NCBI GenBank assembly: GCA_030598625.1
Contig: JAUVPO010000023.1
Location: forward strand, 1 to 13,313
Origin: Deferribacteres bacterium
Lineage (GTDB): Bacteria; Nitrospirota; Thermodesulfovibrionia; UBA6902
Reading direction: 5' to 3'
Length of the DNA: 13,313 bases
Shown: piece after piece, positions 5,683-13,195 of the stretch
Layout: the number at the start of each line of letters is the position of its first letter
How positions within the stretch are numbered: position 1 is the first letter of the stretch
Made by a program: the position numbers and the translations under genes
Notes under the pieces: generated by a model
Seen by the model: the letters and a program-made list of their open reading frames with translations, nothing else
The model's database searches: none
What the model was told of the DNA's origin: nothing

Positions 5683-6735
5683 ATGAAATCGGATGTTTAT
5701 TTCAGCAGCATAAAAGGACAGAGCAGAGAAGATTGTTTTAAGACACTTTTGAACAGGGCCGATACGTATTTTTCTCAATTCAAAAAGGGTTCTTTCGTTG
5801 GTATCAAAATGACGGTGGGAGATGAAAAAAATATCGGCTACATCAAACCTGGGCTGGTAAGGATTTTAGTTGATAACCTCAAGGGAAGGGAGGTAAAGCC
5901 TTTTGTGTTTGATACGAATGTGATTTATAAGGGACAGAGACAGAATTCGGTAGACCATCTGAATCTTGCATATCGCAAGGGCTTTACACCCGATAAAATC
6001 GGATGTCCTTATATTATTGCCGACAGTGTTTTCGGGACTGATTCCAAAATTGTAAAGGTTGAATCAGGAAACATAAAAGAAATCAAGGTCCCTTCACTCA
6101 TGACGGTTCTGAAAGACGTAATAGTATTGAGCCATGTTACAGGACACATAATGACGGGTTTTGCGGGTTCCGTCAAGAATGTGGCGATGGGTATGGCTTC
6201 ACGCGCGGGCAAACAGATTCAGCATTCATCAATGAAACCTTCAGTCAGCACGGCAAATTGTACTGCCTGCGGCTGCTGTATCGAGACATGTCCGGCAAAT
6301 GCTATTTCCGATCACAGCGGCAGGGTATTTATTAATACTAATCTCTGCATAGGTTGCGGTGAATGTATTGCGTGCTGCAAATTTGACGCTGTTAAGATCA
6401 AATGGCGTGAGGATGCAGATGTTTTTGTAGAGAGGATGGCGGAATACGCGAGAGGTATCCTGTTAAAAATAGAAAGGAAGGTCTTTGTGAATTTTGCGTT
6501 TGATATCACGGAAGAGTGTGACTGTATTTCAGGGGATGATCCCGTGATCACGGAAGACACCGGAATTTTTATTTCCGGAGATATCCTGGCTGCTGACAAG
6601 GCGTGTTATGATATGCTTACCCGAAGCGGGGACATCTTTTCAAGGAATAAAAAGATAGAGGCGCATCTGCACCTGTTTAAGTATGCCGGGGAAATCGGGC
6701 TTGGGAATTTAAATTACGATCTGGTTGAATTATAA
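5683..6735 (+). CDS. DUF362 protein with two 4Fe-4S ferredoxin clusters
   Basis: The 350-residue soluble protein has a DUF362 domain over residues about 35-185, with typical KMTVGDE, VFDTN and SHVTGHIMTGFAGSVKNVAMG segments. It is followed by a two-cluster ferredoxin domain: Cys193, 196, 199, 203 (C-x2-C-x2-C-x3-C-P) and Cys222, 225, 228, 232. The C-terminal part (240-350) completes the fold around the clusters. DUF362 ferredoxins are common in anaerobes and act presumably in cytoplasmic electron transfer; partners are not known. The ATG follows a GAGAGGGTG ribosome site. It is divergent from the LemA operon across 186 bp that contains a TATAAT (5584-5589) without a recognisable -35. No intrinsic terminator is evident downstream. 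Confidence 0.9.
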   Translation: MKSDVYFSSIKGQSREDCFKTLLNRADTYFSQFKKGSFVGIKMTVGDEKNIGYIKPGLVRILVDNLKGREVKPFVFDTNVIYKGQRQNSVDHLNLAYRKGFTPDKIGCPYIIADSVFGTDSKIVKVESGNIKEIKVPSLMTVLKDVIVLSHVTGHIMTGFAGSVKNVAMGMASRAGKQIQHSSMKPSVSTANCTACGCCIETCPANAISDHSGRVFINTNLCIGCGECIACCKFDAVKIKWREDADVFVERMAEYARGILLKIERKVFVNFAFDITEECDCISGDDPVITEDTGIFISGDILAADKACYDMLTRSGDIFSRNKKIEAHLHLFKYAGEIGLGNLNYDLVEL

Positions 6736-6784
6736 GTTGTCTTTTACTTACTTAATCTTTAATTTACAGGCTGTTTTTTTGAAG

Positions 6785-6812
6785 TTAACATTTTAATTTA
6801 TCTTAATAATAT
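6785..6812 (+). promoter_or_regulatory. Weak sigma-70-type promoter candidate for the 86-residue gene
   Basis: TTAACA (6785-6790) and TAATAT (6807-6812) are separated by 16 nt in an AT-rich stretch between the DUF362 gene and the next gene. Expected transcription start is near 6819, giving a leader of about 60 nt. The AT-richness makes chance matches likely. Confidence 0.3.
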
Positions 6813-6881
6813 GGTATATTGATACTGGTTAATAATAATTTTAGATGTGAATGTCTTATATAATAAGAGGAGGGGTAAGAA

Positions 6882-7142
6882 ATGGCAGATAAGATAGACA
6901 AGGAATTGTCAGAAAAGTACTGTCCACGTTTTGGCATGATTGCAGTGGAAATGGGTTTTGTAGCCGCGGAGCAGGTTAAGGCAGCCGTGACTGAACAAAT
7001 AGACGATGATCTTTCCAATAGACCACACAGATTAATAGGAAGGATTTTATTGGATAACGGTTTTATGTCTCCTCAGCAAATAGACACAGTTTTAAATGAA
7101 TTGTTTAAAAGAGACAGGGAAAGTCCGGCAACTTCCAGATAA
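6882..7142 (+). CDS. Stand-alone GspE/MshE N-terminal-like domain protein
   Basis: The 86-residue product is built of two similar halves: RFGMIAVEMGFVAAEQVKAAV (residues 16-36) and LIGRILLDNGFMSPQQIDTVL (51-71). Each has the G-x-I-x(4)-G-[FY]-[IVM]-x-x-x-Q-[IVL] pattern seen in the N-terminal (MshEN/T2SSE_N) domain of type II secretion and pilus ATPases, which in some proteins binds cyclic di-GMP. The ATPase part is absent and the gene is complete, with a strong GAGGAGGGG site 7 nt before the ATG. Similar small orphans occur in Desulfobacterota and Nitrospirota with no established function. A role as a c-di-GMP sensor or pilus-ATPase regulator is inference. It has its own spacer and is probably a single transcript. 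Confidence 0.78.
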   Translation: MADKIDKELSEKYCPRFGMIAVEMGFVAAEQVKAAVTEQIDDDLSNRPHRLIGRILLDNGFMSPQQIDTVLNELFKRDRESPATSR

Positions 7143-7158
7143 ATAGTTGTTGCCGGAC
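7123..7158. repeat. 10-bp perfect hairpin spanning the stop codon of the 86-residue gene
   Basis: GTCCGGCAAC (7123-7132) and GTTGCCGGAC (7149-7158) pair perfectly around a 16-nt loop that contains the TAA stop (7140-7142). Stem strength suits a terminator, but no U-tract follows on either strand. It may protect the 3' end of the mRNA or act in factor-dependent termination. A small palindrome, ATGTATACAT (7161-7170), lies just beyond. Confidence 0.55.
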
Positions 7159-7288
7159 ATATGTATACATTGTGTACATCATATTAGAACCCGACAAGCA
7201 CTTGAAAACTTCCCGTATCCAGCGTTTTGATCCTGAATGCATTTAACGATGTAAACGTTAACCCGAATGGTTGCTTGCCATGGTGATC

Positions 7289-7867
7289 TTAATAATTTTC
7301 AGCCAGAGCTTCGTAATAGGCCTGCGGGTGTTTGCATGCAGGGCATTCATCCGGCGCATCCGGCCCTTCGTGGATATAACCGCAGTTTCTGCAGTGCCAT
7401 TTTGTGCTTTCCGATTTCCTGAAAACAGTTTTTCCAAGGAGATTGGACGAGAGCTTTCTGTATCTTGATTCATGGAATTTTTCAACCGTTGCGATTTCTC
7501 TGAAAGATGATGCGATTTCAGGAAACCCTTCGTCCAGCGCAATTTTTTCAAAATCAGCGTAAATGGTTGTCCATTCCATCTTTTCGCCATCAGCCGAGTG
7601 GTCTAAATTTTCCTTTGTATCGCTGATTATGCCGGATGGATAAGCAGCGGTAATTTCCAGGTCCCCGCCTTCCAGATATTTAAAAAAGACCTTTGCGTGT
7701 TCTTTTTCATTTTCCGCTGTTTCAGAGAAAATATCTGCTATCTGTTCATAACCCTCTTTCCTGGCGACACCTGCAAAGTAGGTGTATCTGTTTCTTGCCT
7801 GCGATTCACCCGCAAATGACTTTAAAAGGTTCTGTTCGGTCTTTGTTCCTTTGATTGATTTCGACAT
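7289..7867 (-). CDS. rbr: Rubrerythrin
   Basis: Cytoplasmic non-heme iron peroxidase that reduces hydrogen peroxide in anaerobes. The 192 residues carry the ferritin-like diiron domain (1-145) and a C-terminal rubredoxin domain (156-185). Diiron ligands are visible at Glu21 (AGES), Glu54 and His57 (ENEKEH), Glu95 and Glu98 (EKMEW), and Glu129 with His132 (EKFH). The rubredoxin cysteines are Cys159, Cys162, Cys175 and Cys178 (CRNCG and CPAC). All key residues are present and the length is standard. A perfect AGGAGG site (7875-7880) overlaps the stop codon of the desulforedoxin gene 11 nt upstream, so both are read from one promoter. Rubredoxin-type electron donors normally feed this enzyme, and the adjacent desulforedoxin is a plausible one. 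Confidence 0.96.
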   Translation of the reverse strand: MSKSIKGTKTEQNLLKSFAGESQARNRYTYFAGVARKEGYEQIADIFSETAENEKEHAKVFFKYLEGGDLEITAAYPSGIISDTKENLDHSADGEKMEWTTIYADFEKIALDEGFPEIASSFREIATVEKFHESRYRKLSSNLLGKTVFRKSESTKWHCRNCGYIHEGPDAPDECPACKHPQAYYEALAENY

Positions 7868-7878
7868 ATTTCCGCCTC

Positions 7879-8004
7879 CTATCCGGATATTTTTTCCATA
7901 GGTTGTCCGCAGCAGACAAGTTTGCCGCCGCCGGCTCTGGTTACTGTAACTTCATTCCCGCAAATATTACATTTGTATTGTTCGCCGACCTCTTTTACAC
8001 TCAT
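7879..8004 (-). CDS. Desulforedoxin (small FeS4 protein)
   Basis: A complete 41-residue reading frame encodes a desulforedoxin: MSVKEVGEQY, then C12-N-I-C15-G, a Gly-rich GGGKLV stretch, and the adjacent pair C31-C32-G-x-P-M. The C-x2-C plus CC arrangement binds one iron per subunit, as in Desulfovibrio desulforedoxin and in domain I of desulfoferrodoxin. The superoxide reductase domain is absent and a stop codon follows, so this is the stand-alone form, about the size of known ones. It is the first gene of an operon with rubrerythrin and probably passes electrons in the same peroxide or superoxide defence. No Shine-Dalgarno precedes the ATG, and the promoter lies only 6 nt away (see the promoter entry). 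Confidence 0.87.
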   Translation of the reverse strand: MSVKEVGEQYKCNICGNEVTVTRAGGGKLVCCGQPMEKISG

Positions 8005-8010
8005 AACCAC

Positions 8011-8039
8011 ATTATACAGCATATTGTATCAACTGGCAA
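8011..8039 (-). promoter_or_regulatory. Sigma-70 promoter of the desulforedoxin-rubrerythrin operon
   Basis: On the minus strand TTGCCA (8039-8034), a 17-nt spacer and a perfect TATAAT (8016-8011) form a near-consensus promoter. Only six bases separate the -10 from the desulforedoxin ATG, so transcription should begin at or next to the A of the start codon. The short inverted repeat ATACA (8014-8018) and TGTAT (8025-8029) overlaps the -10 and spacer and could bind a redox regulator. Confidence 0.6.
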
Positions 8040-8240
8040 AAATTAATCAAGCATTGAATTAATCCTAAAGCCGGATCGCTCGGGTTAAGTGGATTATCTC
8101 CAAATGACTTGCCGGAATCTTAATGGTACAAGGGATTGCGGGGTCAAGGATCCGAGTGATGGAACCCTTTAAGAATTCAAGCTTTTAAGCAGTATTGTCG
8201 ATAACATGATGAACAAAGCCTTTAAGAGGGAAAGAACCGT

Positions 8241-8263
8241 AAAATTCAATTTGATTGAATTTT
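8241..8263. promoter_or_regulatory. Perfect 23-bp inverted repeat upstream of pgaA, candidate operator
   Basis: AAAATTCAAT (8241-8250) and ATTGAATTTT (8254-8263) are perfect 10-bp arms around TTG. The centre is 85 bp before the chosen pgaA start. The AT-rich arms and short spacer suit a dimeric repressor or activator site better than an RNA hairpin. The binding protein is unknown. Confidence 0.45.
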
Positions 8264-8336
8264 GATACGGCACAAATTAAAGATACAGGCAGACAGTAAA
8301 TTATCTGCAAGATATGACAAATCCGGATTGTTTGAT

Positions 8337-11267
8337 ATGAGCCACGGCAATAAGCAGAAGGCGGGGACAATTATTTTGCTTGTAATTATGATAGTTATTT
8401 TTTTTCTTATATCAACTGTAAGAGCTGAAGATAAATTGAATAAAAAAAGGCGTCCCTTATCTGCAGCTCCTGCTGATTATGCTGATGCCCTGAAAAAATC
8501 AAAAGAGATGATAGATAAGGGAAATTACGGGGAGGCATTGTCTCTTCTTTTCCCCTTTACTTCGGAACCAATACGATACCCGACAGCGGTTTCCGACTAT
8601 ATCGTCATACTTACATGGGATGGCAGGCTTGATGAATCCATAAGCATGTACGAAAAACTTCCTTCTTCTTTTTCCCGGCCGGGCTATCTTTCAAGAAATA
8701 TGGCAAAGGCGTACTATGACAAAAAGAATTTCCTGAAAGCCGCTTCGTTATACAAGACAACGCTGAAAAAGTCCCTTTCGGACGAGGAGGCCCGGAAGGG
8801 TCTTGTACTTAGCCTCGTGAGGGGAGGTAAATTTAAGCAGGCCTCTAATTATATTGAACGCTTCTTAAGGAAATCTCCGCATTCATTATCGCTTAATTCA
8901 GTAAAGGCTTATCTGCTGTTCTGGCAGGGAAGGCACGTGGATGCCTTTAAAATATTTGATTCACTTGCGCAAAGAGGTGATACGGATGAAGAAATCATCT
9001 TTAAATCAAGGGAAGATATTATAAACTCCCTTCCCGATGAGAAGAGAAAGGAAATGGCGACGGCTCTATTTAAAGCCGCACAAAAAGGTGATGAGAAAAC
9101 CGGTATGGACTATATGCTGGTTCTTGTTTTAAACAGGGACTATAAGAAGGCTTTAAGCGTGTTTGAATCTTCAAGCACAGATGCCGGTCAATATCCTGAT
9201 TATCTTCTTTCATGGATTGCATGGGCTTACTTTAAGACAGACAATACAAAAAAAGCAAAGCGCTATTATCGGATGATTCTGTCTGAAAGACCAAAGTATG
9301 TGCAGGCAAATATCGGTATTGCGTACTGCCTCGCAAAGGAAGGGCGCAGCGATAAAGCGATCAAAATTCTTGATGGGTTGCAGGCAAATGATTCGCAGAA
9401 CATGGAGATTATATTTGCTCGCGCATATGCATTTGAAAAGTCCGGAAAGTTATGGCTGGCTAAAAAAGAATATGAGAGGATTCTGAAGATCAGCCCGGGG
9501 AATATCGCTGCCAGGCGGCAGAGAGTTCAAATTATGTCTGATCTCGGGATCAGCTCCCGTGCACTTGAAGAGGCAAAAAAAGAATTTCCCCGTGACTCAA
9601 AAATGCTCGAAAGCATAAAAGGCGACATGGCGGCAGACCGTATCAGATGGAAAGAACACGGCAATGCAATAAGCATGGTCCAAAAACAGATGAAGGACAG
9701 TGGAAATCTGAGGGCGAGGTATGACTATATAGTAGCGCTTGCTGAGAAAAGAGATATGCAAGGGGTAGTCCAGGCATTTGAAAAACTAAAGGAAGACGGG
9801 ATTTCTCCACCGGAATGGGTCATGGAGCATGCGGCGGAGGCGTATCTGTTTCTGGAACAGCCTTATAAGGCATTGAAATTATATGACGAGGTTCTGAAAG
9901 CTCATCCGGAATCATATGAGAGCCGTCTCGGCAAATTCTATGTGCTCCAGGAGCTTAGAGAGTGGGAAGCGGCAAGGGAATTACTTGATGAGATTGACAG
10001 TGAAATTCCGCCTGTTCTCAAAGGTGACAGAAAAGTTTGGCCGAGCTGGGCCAAAGCTGACATAGCTCTTGCCAGAGGCTGGTCTTTTGCTTATGAAGAC
10101 AGATTAAAAGAGGCTCAGGAATATTTCTGGGACCTTCGGGGGAAATCTCCTGCAAACACAAGTTTCCGTACGGGTCTTGCACATGTATATCTATGGAGAG
10201 GATGGCCGCGAAAGGCATTGAAGGAATTCAAAATCAGCGAGACGCTGGACCCGGAAGATATCAGCGCCCGGACCGGTGAAATATCAGCGCTGAATACGCT
10301 TGCTTTCAAGGAACAGGCAAGGGAGAAAGCGCAGGATTTACTGGAACTTTATCCTGAAGATAAGCATATAAAAACACTTGTACGACAATTGAAGATTGAA
10401 GAACTATGGGATATTGAAACGGATTTTGTTATTGCCTGGGATGATGAAGGGTTTGAAGATGTAAGGTCTCAAACAATTCTTTCACAACCGCTTTCTTACT
10501 ATACCCGTCTTTATGAATATTTCTTCTGGGAGAGAACACGCGACAATGAAGATCAAAAAACATATTTCCGCCGCGCCGGATTGGGAATAAACCATATCTT
10601 TAATAGTTCATTGAGTCTCAAACAGCAGCTATCGGTCAATTCGGATGATGGGAAAGACCTCGGGTCTTTTACAGAGATTGATTTTACCCCTGATGACTAC
10701 TGGACATTGAATTTATCTTATGACTCTTTTACCTCTGATGTACCCATGCGTGCGAGGGCCTTTGATATTGATGCCTATAAGTTGAGTGGAGCCGTGAAAT
10801 ATCGGGAAAGCGACCGGCGCAGCTACAGTTTGTCTTATTCCCGTCTTGAGTTTTCAGATGGCAATGAACGAAATCAGGGGCTGCTTGGCTACGAGCAGGG
10901 TTTGTATGTGCGAAATAACTGGATAACGAGGCTTTTTATTGACCTGTACGCGTCTTCCAATTCTCTTGATAACGCCCAGTATTTTAATCCTGATAGTGAC
11001 CTGAGTCTTTACGTAACCCATATGACCGGGCATACGATCATGAGCATGTATGGAAAGTCATTTATGCACAGACTCTATCTGTCCGCCGGTATGTATAGCC
11101 AGACGGATTTTTCCGCCAAGGCAACGGGTTCTGTAGGATATGAGCATGACATAGATTTTTCAGATAGGCATTCACTACTGTATGGTGTAAACATGGAAAG
11201 TCAGGCTTATGACGGTGAATCAGTGACCGAATATAATTGTTATTTAGCATGGAGGCTCCTGTTCTGA
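8337..11267 (+). CDS. pgaA: PgaA-like PNAG export porin (TPR domain plus outer-membrane beta-barrel)
   Basis: Outer-membrane protein through which poly-beta-1,6-N-acetylglucosamine leaves the cell; its periplasmic TPR part guides the polymer. The frame is open from 8259, but the ATG at 8337 is chosen because it starts a normal signal peptide (MSHGNKQKAG, a hydrophobic stretch, cut near TVRA). The mature part has many TPR-like helix pairs over residues about 35-690, for example YVQANIGIAYCLAKEGRSDK and FRTGLAHVYLWRGWPRKAL. From WDIETDF (about 691) a 16-strand-type barrel begins, with the PgaA hallmark AQYFNPDSDLSLYV and a terminal Phe. At about 976 residues it is longer than the E. coli protein (807), the extra length being in the TPR part. 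No good ribosome site precedes the ATG. It is first in the pga operon. Confidence 0.9.
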   Translation: MSHGNKQKAGTIILLVIMIVIFFLISTVRAEDKLNKKRRPLSAAPADYADALKKSKEMIDKGNYGEALSLLFPFTSEPIRYPTAVSDYIVILTWDGRLDESISMYEKLPSSFSRPGYLSRNMAKAYYDKKNFLKAASLYKTTLKKSLSDEEARKGLVLSLVRGGKFKQASNYIERFLRKSPHSLSLNSVKAYLLFWQGRHVDAFKIFDSLAQRGDTDEEIIFKSREDIINSLPDEKRKEMATALFKAAQKGDEKTGMDYMLVLVLNRDYKKALSVFESSSTDAGQYPDYLLSWIAWAYFKTDNTKKAKRYYRMILSERPKYVQANIGIAYCLAKEGRSDKAIKILDGLQANDSQNMEIIFARAYAFEKSGKLWLAKKEYERILKISPGNIAARRQRVQIMSDLGISSRALEEAKKEFPRDSKMLESIKGDMAADRIRWKEHGNAISMVQKQMKDSGNLRARYDYIVALAEKRDMQGVVQAFEKLKEDGISPPEWVMEHAAEAYLFLEQPYKALKLYDEVLKAHPESYESRLGKFYVLQELREWEAARELLDEIDSEIPPVLKGDRKVWPSWAKADIALARGWSFAYEDRLKEAQEYFWDLRGKSPANTSFRTGLAHVYLWRGWPRKALKEFKISETLDPEDISARTGEISALNTLAFKEQAREKAQDLLELYPEDKHIKTLVRQLKIEELWDIETDFVIAWDDEGFEDVRSQTILSQPLSYYTRLYEYFFWERTRDNEDQKTYFRRAGLGINHIFNSSLSLKQQLSVNSDDGKDLGSFTEIDFTPDDYWTLNLSYDSFTSDVPMRARAFDIDAYKLSGAVKYRESDRRSYSLSYSRLEFSDGNERNQGLLGYEQGLYVRNNWITRLFIDLYASSNSLDNAQYFNPDSDLSLYVTHMTGHTIMSMYGKSFMHRLYLSAGMYSQTDFSAKATGSVGYEHDIDFSDRHSLLYGVNMESQAYDGESVTEYNCYLAWRLLF

Positions 11268-13195
11268 TGTTAAACCGGATGATCATCATTTTATTGATTT
11301 TATTGCTCTCTGTTTTTTCAAAATCAGTCAGCGCCAAAGAAATGAAACCAGGTGAATTTCTGGTCCTCTGCTATCATGCCGTGCCTTTTCAGGCATCTCC
11401 GGGCGACTCATTCAGCGTACCGCAGGAGAAGTTTATCGAACAAATGGAGTATTTGCGTACGCACGGGTATCATCCTGTTTCTCTTGATGATATTTTAAGG
11501 GCTCGTGAAGATAAAAAACGGCTTCCGGACAAGCCCGTGCTACTCACTTTTGACGATGCCTATATTTCATATTATGAATTTGTATTGCCCTTGCTTAACG
11601 AATTGGATTATCCGTCTGTTCTGGCTGTCGTAGGTAAATTTATTTACGATCCTCCAAAAGGACTGCCTGAGTCGCTGATGAGTTGGAAGCAGATTAAGGA
11701 GGTCGGTTCTCACGATCTTGTTGAGGTCATATCTCATTCATTCGACCTTCATAAGGGCATTCAATATAATCCCCAGGGCAATACGGGTTCTGCCGTGAGT
11801 GTCCGGGCATATCTTACGGATAAAAAAGCATATGAGACCGAGAAGGAGTACAGGAGAAGGATAAGGATTGACTTTATGAAACAGAAAAATCTGTTTCGCA
11901 GGAAACTCGGTTTTGCTCCAGGGGCTATAGTATGGCCATATGGAAGATACAATTCCATAAGTATGGAAATCGCACGAAAATCCGGCGCCGGTGTTATGTT
12001 CGGGCTGAAACACGGATTTGCACATTTTAACGAACTCAATGAAGTCAAGCGCAACCTGGTGGAGAATGCATCGATTGAGGATTTCATCAAAATGGTGAAT
12101 GATCCGGATTGGTACAAGCCCGTAATAAGGGCCGTACAGATAGATATGGATTTGATTTATGATCCGGAATCATATGAAAAGACTGATCAGAACCTGGGCA
12201 GACTTATAGACCGCCTTGTGGAACTGAAGGTCAACACTGTATTTCTGAAGGCTTTTGCGGACCTGGAGGGGACCGGCAGTGTTAAAAGTGTTTATTTCCC
12301 CAACAGGGCGCTTCCGGTACAGGCGGATATATTGAGCCATGCAGTACATCAGATAATGATACGTGATATGAAAGTTTATGCATGGATGCCGACATTAAGT
12401 ATAGAATTGCCTGATCAGGAGCTTAACGGGAAGCTGAAGGTTCTTGAATTGGCGGGCGGTAAACCTGCTACAGCAGATTCAAAGTACAAAAGACTTACGC
12501 CTTTTAGCGATGATGTGATTTCTGTTGTTCAAACACTGTATGAGGATCTTGCGGTGCATACACAGGTCCATGGGATTTTGTTTCAGGATGATGCCTATCT
12601 AAGTGATACTGAAGATTTTCATCCGCTCGCTTTAACGGCTTATAAAGAGACTTTTACTCACGATATGCTTTCCGGAAGCATAAATAAAAATCCTGAACTT
12701 GCAAAAAAATGGGCGAGATACAAGACAGAAGTTCTTATAAACTTTACTGACGAGCTTAAAAAAGTAGTAAGGGAATACCGTCCGAATGTTTTTTTTGCAA
12801 GAAACCTTTATGCGGGTGTCCTGGAGGACCCGAAGTCGGAGTCGAAGTTTGCCCAGGACTACGAGCTTTTTCTTGAGAATTACGATCAGGTGGTTGTGAT
12901 GGCATATTCCCGGATGAAAAAAATCAGGCAGCGTTCAAAATGGCTTAAAAAACTGGTATCCAATGCAAAGGGTTTTCCTGACGGTATTGATAAGACTGTA
13001 TTTAAAATACAGACATATGACTGGAAAAAGGAGGTGTGGATAAAGGACGGGGTTATTCTTGAAGAACTGAGAGATATTCTTTCATCAGGGGGCAGGCATC
13101 TTGCCTATTACCCTGATGATTTCCGGGTGGAAAAACCGGGAATCGAAATCTTGAAACTTGAAATGTCAACCCAAAGCGATCCCTTTTTGCCATGA
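11267..13195 (+). CDS. pgaB: PgaB, PNAG N-deacetylase with C-terminal GH153-type hydrolase domain
   Basis: Periplasmic enzyme that removes some acetyl groups from PNAG, needed for export through PgaA. The ATG at 11267 overlaps the pgaA stop (TGATG), with GGAGG 11 nt before it, giving 642 residues; ATGs further upstream inside pgaA are less likely. A signal peptide ends near SVSA (23). The deacetylase domain (about 30-280) shows LLTFDD (92-97, catalytic and metal Asp), SHSFDLH (His157 and His162, metal ligands) and WPYG (223-226). The C-terminal domain (about 287-642) has VQIDMDLIYDP, FLKAFADLEGTG, YFPNRALP, YAWMP and QDDA (440-443), which carries the probable hydrolase acid. Unlike E. coli PgaB it has no lipobox Cys, so the mature protein may be soluble or held by PgaA. 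Confidence 0.95.
   Translation: MLNRMIIILLILLLSVFSKSVSAKEMKPGEFLVLCYHAVPFQASPGDSFSVPQEKFIEQMEYLRTHGYHPVSLDDILRAREDKKRLPDKPVLLTFDDAYISYYEFVLPLLNELDYPSVLAVVGKFIYDPPKGLPESLMSWKQIKEVGSHDLVEVISHSFDLHKGIQYNPQGNTGSAVSVRAYLTDKKAYETEKEYRRRIRIDFMKQKNLFRRKLGFAPGAIVWPYGRYNSISMEIARKSGAGVMFGLKHGFAHFNELNEVKRNLVENASIEDFIKMVNDPDWYKPVIRAVQIDMDLIYDPESYEKTDQNLGRLIDRLVELKVNTVFLKAFADLEGTGSVKSVYFPNRALPVQADILSHAVHQIMIRDMKVYAWMPTLSIELPDQELNGKLKVLELAGGKPATADSKYKRLTPFSDDVISVVQTLYEDLAVHTQVHGILFQDDAYLSDTEDFHPLALTAYKETFTHDMLSGSINKNPELAKKWARYKTEVLINFTDELKKVVREYRPNVFFARNLYAGVLEDPKSESKFAQDYELFLENYDQVVVMAYSRMKKIRQRSKWLKKLVSNAKGFPDGIDKTVFKIQTYDWKKEVWIKDGVILEELRDILSSGGRHLAYYPDDFRVEKPGIEILKLEMSTQSDPFLP

Larger units (their letters stand above)
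8005..8336. other. Divergent spacer between the desulforedoxin and pgaA genes
   Basis: This 332-bp stretch has no convincing gene. From left to right it holds the minus-strand operon promoter (8011-8039), a direct repeat of AATTAATC (8041-8048 and 8057-8064) with a 16-bp period, and a loose inverted pair ATCGCTCGG (8075-8083) and CCGAGTGAT (8152-8160). A perfect 23-bp inverted repeat (8241-8263) follows. A -24/-12-like sequence at 8124-8139 has the wrong spacing. No clear sigma-70 promoter for pgaA stands out and no known riboswitch class is recognised. Confidence 0.5.

Noticed and set aside
7258..7590. Minus-strand frame of 110 codons inside the rubrerythrin gene
   Set aside because: It is an out-of-frame shadow of rubrerythrin, whose own frame retains every iron ligand.
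8124..8139. Second sigma-54-like site, TGGTACAAGGGATTGC, upstream of pgaA
   Set aside because: GG and GC are separated by 11 nt instead of the strict 10, and the site is about 200 bp from the pgaA start.
8262..8336. Upstream TTG start for pgaA adding 25 residues
   Set aside because: It would put a charged stretch before the signal peptide, has no ribosome site, and overlaps the 23-bp palindrome; the ATG at 8337 fits a signal peptide.
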